From contig DLMI01000018.1 of NCBI GenBank assembly GCA_002478145.1, positions 77,185-141,184 of the forward strand: a stretch of DNA of 64,000 nt, in the 5' to 3' direction. Source of the DNA: Acidobacteria bacterium UBA7540. GTDB lineage: Bacteria; Acidobacteriota; Terriglobia; UBA7540. Position numbers and translations under genes: made by a program. This document shows positions 61,849 through 64,000 of the stretch, in pieces; within the stretch, counting starts at the first letter, position 1; each line of letters starts with the position of its first letter. The notes under the pieces are model-generated. The model made no database searches. It was given only the letters and a program-made list of their open reading frames with translations, and was not told where the DNA came from.

Positions 61849-62421
61849 TCAAAACCGCCTGCTGGAAGACCTCGCTGCCTTGCGGCCGATGGTGGTGGCT
61901 TTGCTCGAGGGATTGGATGCCCGAGAGTGGTGGCTCCAGCAATTGCTGCGCTGGCGCTATGGGGGGACGCGCGAACGGGTCAATGAAAATCAGTTGTTGC
62001 TGTTTGCAGTGGAGATGCTCGGCCGCGGGGCAGGGAACCGAGACCGCGCCGGACGAGGCTAAAACGCGGAAGCCTCAACGCCCGGGGCATGATCGGCAAA
62101 GTCTGGCGAAGACGTCGGGGCGGCGGCGGGTGGTTTGTAATCCGGCGGAGCAGAAACGGTAGTGTGGGCAGTGCCGGGGGAGAGCCTCAGCGCCTCGGGG
62201 AAGAGATCGGTGAACGATTGGAATATTTGCCTACGTCGTGGCACGTGATTGAGGAAGCCTGTGAGAAACACGCCTGCGCACAGGGGTGCGTGGCGCTCAC
62301 GGCACCGCGCGCCTCGCGTTTCGAAGAAAAGCCGATGCGATCAGCCACGCTCCTTCGGCCGACCCACCTGGGACGGCTTGGTCTTCAGGACCCGCGTCTC
62401 TCCCCCCCTGACCCTGTTTAG
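61849..62421 (+). pseudogene. Frameshifted IS66-type transposase remnant
   Basis: Three successive frames carry IS66 TnpC features: LQQLLRWRYGGTRERVNENQ followed by LLLF (leucine-zipper region), a Lys/Arg linker, and LGEEIGERLEYLPTSWHVIE followed by CEKHACAQGC (zinc-finger region). Stops and frameshifts separate them and the catalytic DDE part is absent. The insertion has decayed. Confidence 0.6.
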
Positions 62422-63824
62422 CACCGAACGATTTTCTCGCGATGTTCCTGCACGTTGCGCGTGGCATTGCGCGTGTCAATGACCAGGCGCGCGTGCCGCA
62501 CAATGGCAGGATAATCATATGTGGAATGGTCCGTGGCAATGACTACCACGTCGTATTTCGCCAGGGCTTCAGGTGTGGGTTCCACGCTTTCGAGGCCGAA
62601 ATCGTGTTTTCGCATTTTGGGGAGACGCGGAAAGTAAGGGTCGTGGTATTCGACGCGGGCCCCTTTGGCCTGAAGAAGTTCCATGATTTTCAGACTAGGT
62701 GACTCCCGCGGGTCGTCAATGTCCCTTTTGTAGGCTATCCCAAGGACGAGCACCCTGGCACCCTGGAGACATTGTTTGCGCTGGTTCAGGGCGTCCACCA
62801 AAGATACCACCACGTGTTCGGGCATGGACGCATTGATTTCCCCGGCCAATTCAATGAACCGCGTCGGAAATTCGTATTCGCGCGCTTTCCAAGTCAAATA
62901 GAACGGGTCGATTGGAATGCAGTGGCCGCCCAAGCCCGGACCCGGATAGAAGGCGGTAAAGCCAAAGGGTTTCGTCTTGGCGGCCTCGATCACTTCCCAG
63001 ATGTCGATACCCGCCCGCAGGCACAGCAGTTTCAGTTCGTTGACGAGCGCTATGTTTACGGCCCGATAAGTGTTTTCCAGAATTTTGGTCATCTCCGCAG
63101 CGCGCGTGGAACTAACCAGGTGTATTTGTTCGAAGGCCCGCGAATAAAGCGCCTGCGCCCCCCGCGCACTGGAGGCATTGACTCCTCCGATGATCTTCGG
63201 GACCTGATGGGTTTGGAATTGCTTATTGCCAGGATCCTCGCGCTCGGGAGAGAAGGCCAAAAGGAAGTCAGTTTCCGGCTCTTCACCAGCCGTGACGTCG
63301 CGCCCATCCGTGAGGTAAGGGCTTATAGGGCATTGCATGCCGGATTTCTCCAGAATCGGCAGCACAACCTCCTCGGTGGTACCGGGATAGGTGGTGCTCT
63401 CCAGCACCACCAGTTGGCCGCGCCGTAAATGAGGAGTTAGGACCTCCACCGTGTTGCGCACAAACGAAAGATCAGGCTCGCGGTGAGGATCCAATGGAGT
63501 GGGGACGCAAATGAGGATGGCATCCATTTCCCGTAGGTGGGAAAAATCCGTCGTGGCTTGGAAGCGTTTGTTATGTATATGCTCCGCGATGACGGTTTCA
63601 GAAATGTGGCGAATGTAACTCTCACCACGCTGGAGCATTGTCACCTTGCTGGGATCAAGGTCAAAGCCTGTCACCGCAAATCCGTTGCGAGCGAACAAGA
63701 GCGCGAGGGGCAAGCCGACGTAGCCCAGCCCGACGATGCCCACCAGGGCCGCTTTCGCCTCGACCTTGGACTGGAAATTGGCCAGCGCTTCACACGTTAC
63801 AACATTCCCTTTGTTCATATTCAT
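62418..63824 (-). CDS. UDP-sugar 6-dehydrogenase (WecC/WbpA-like)
   Basis: The 468-residue dehydrogenase has the Rossmann motif GIVGLGYVGLPLALLFARNG, VPTPLDPHREPDLSFV and the catalytic Cys in GPGLGGHCIPIDPFYL. It oxidises UDP-GlcNAc or a related UDP-hexose to the uronic acid with NAD. The start at 63824 is preferred because GAGGAAA precedes it; an in-frame ATG lies 18 bases upstream. It runs opposite to the operon at 56258-60996. The uronic acid could be the amidation substrate of that operon (inference). The last 158 bases of the window hold nothing I can name. Confidence 0.87.
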   Translation of the reverse strand: MNMNKGNVVTCEALANFQSKVEAKAALVGIVGLGYVGLPLALLFARNGFAVTGFDLDPSKVTMLQRGESYIRHISETVIAEHIHNKRFQATTDFSHLREMDAILICVPTPLDPHREPDLSFVRNTVEVLTPHLRRGQLVVLESTTYPGTTEEVVLPILEKSGMQCPISPYLTDGRDVTAGEEPETDFLLAFSPEREDPGNKQFQTHQVPKIIGGVNASSARGAQALYSRAFEQIHLVSSTRAAEMTKILENTYRAVNIALVNELKLLCLRAGIDIWEVIEAAKTKPFGFTAFYPGPGLGGHCIPIDPFYLTWKAREYEFPTRFIELAGEINASMPEHVVVSLVDALNQRKQCLQGARVLVLGIAYKRDIDDPRESPSLKIMELLQAKGARVEYHDPYFPRLPKMRKHDFGLESVEPTPEALAKYDVVVIATDHSTYDYPAIVRHARLVIDTRNATRNVQEHREKIVRC

Positions 63825-64000
63825 GGTTTCCTCTACCTGCATTGGATGAGTCGATCAAAAGCCATCGATTATATCATTCCTGCCCTCAGGACCACCATTT
63901 CCGGGCTTTCTTGGCATAGCCCTGGTACATCGTATCCCCCCTGTGGGATTGAAGTGTGTGAGTGAGTGGAGGAGGAGAGAGATGGCTGCCTTGGTGGGGG

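Overview
The window (about 59% GC by eye) reads as a chromosomal segment of a soil-type Acidobacteriota. The pointers are an acidobacterial-style pairing of an ECF sigma factor with a TPR Ser/Thr kinase, very large Ig-repeat lipoproteins, Tyr/Gly-rich secreted proteins and many GC-rich hairpin elements. No rRNA or tRNA gene was recognised, so the taxonomy is inferred from protein style only.

Region 1 (1-12.5 kb, + strand) is a type VI secretion block: the end of tssC, hcp, tagJ, tssA, tssE, tssF, tssG, clpV, vgrG, a small T6SS-associated protein and a PAAR tip protein. Region 2 (12.9-26.6 kb) carries signalling genes: a PpkA-like membrane kinase, two secreted proteins, a 1577-residue kinase with TPR and PEGA repeats, and a divergent kinase/ECF sigma pair. 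Region 3 (26.6-36.2 kb) holds two giant Ig-repeat lipoproteins that share leader, terminator and C-terminal domain, a DUF2846-type protein and decayed sequence. Region 4 (36.4-49.8 kb) holds the membrane and baseplate part of the T6SS (tssK, tssL, tssM on the - strand), a second tssK, a proline-rich scaffold with repeated EFTRxF motifs, and a PP2C phosphatase fused to a secreted domain.

Region 5 (47.9-56.0 kb) contains a direct duplication of about 2.46 kb. Each copy carries the end of a secreted repeat protein, a short Cys-containing peptide and an S24/S26-type peptidase gene whose start overlaps the peptide's stop. The second copy is intact: a 59-residue RiPP-like precursor plus a 168-residue peptidase-like protein. 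In the first copy the peptide's ATG has become ACG and the peptidase is truncated. This cassette is the best candidate for an undescribed system.

Region 6 (56.2-64 kb) is a tightly overlapping operon of asparagine-synthetase-like amidotransferase, acyl carrier protein, AMP-forming ligase and NAD-synthetase-like ATPase. It is followed by remnants of dTDP-glucose dehydratase and of an IS66-type transposase, then a convergent UDP-sugar 6-dehydrogenase. Together these suggest a surface polysaccharide locus with amidated or acylated uronic sugars (inference).

The T6SS parts probably form one apparatus controlled by Thr phosphorylation: PpkA-like kinase, PP2C-like protein and Thr-rich scaffold. 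tssB is not visible (probably upstream), and no tssJ or FHA-domain gene was recognised.
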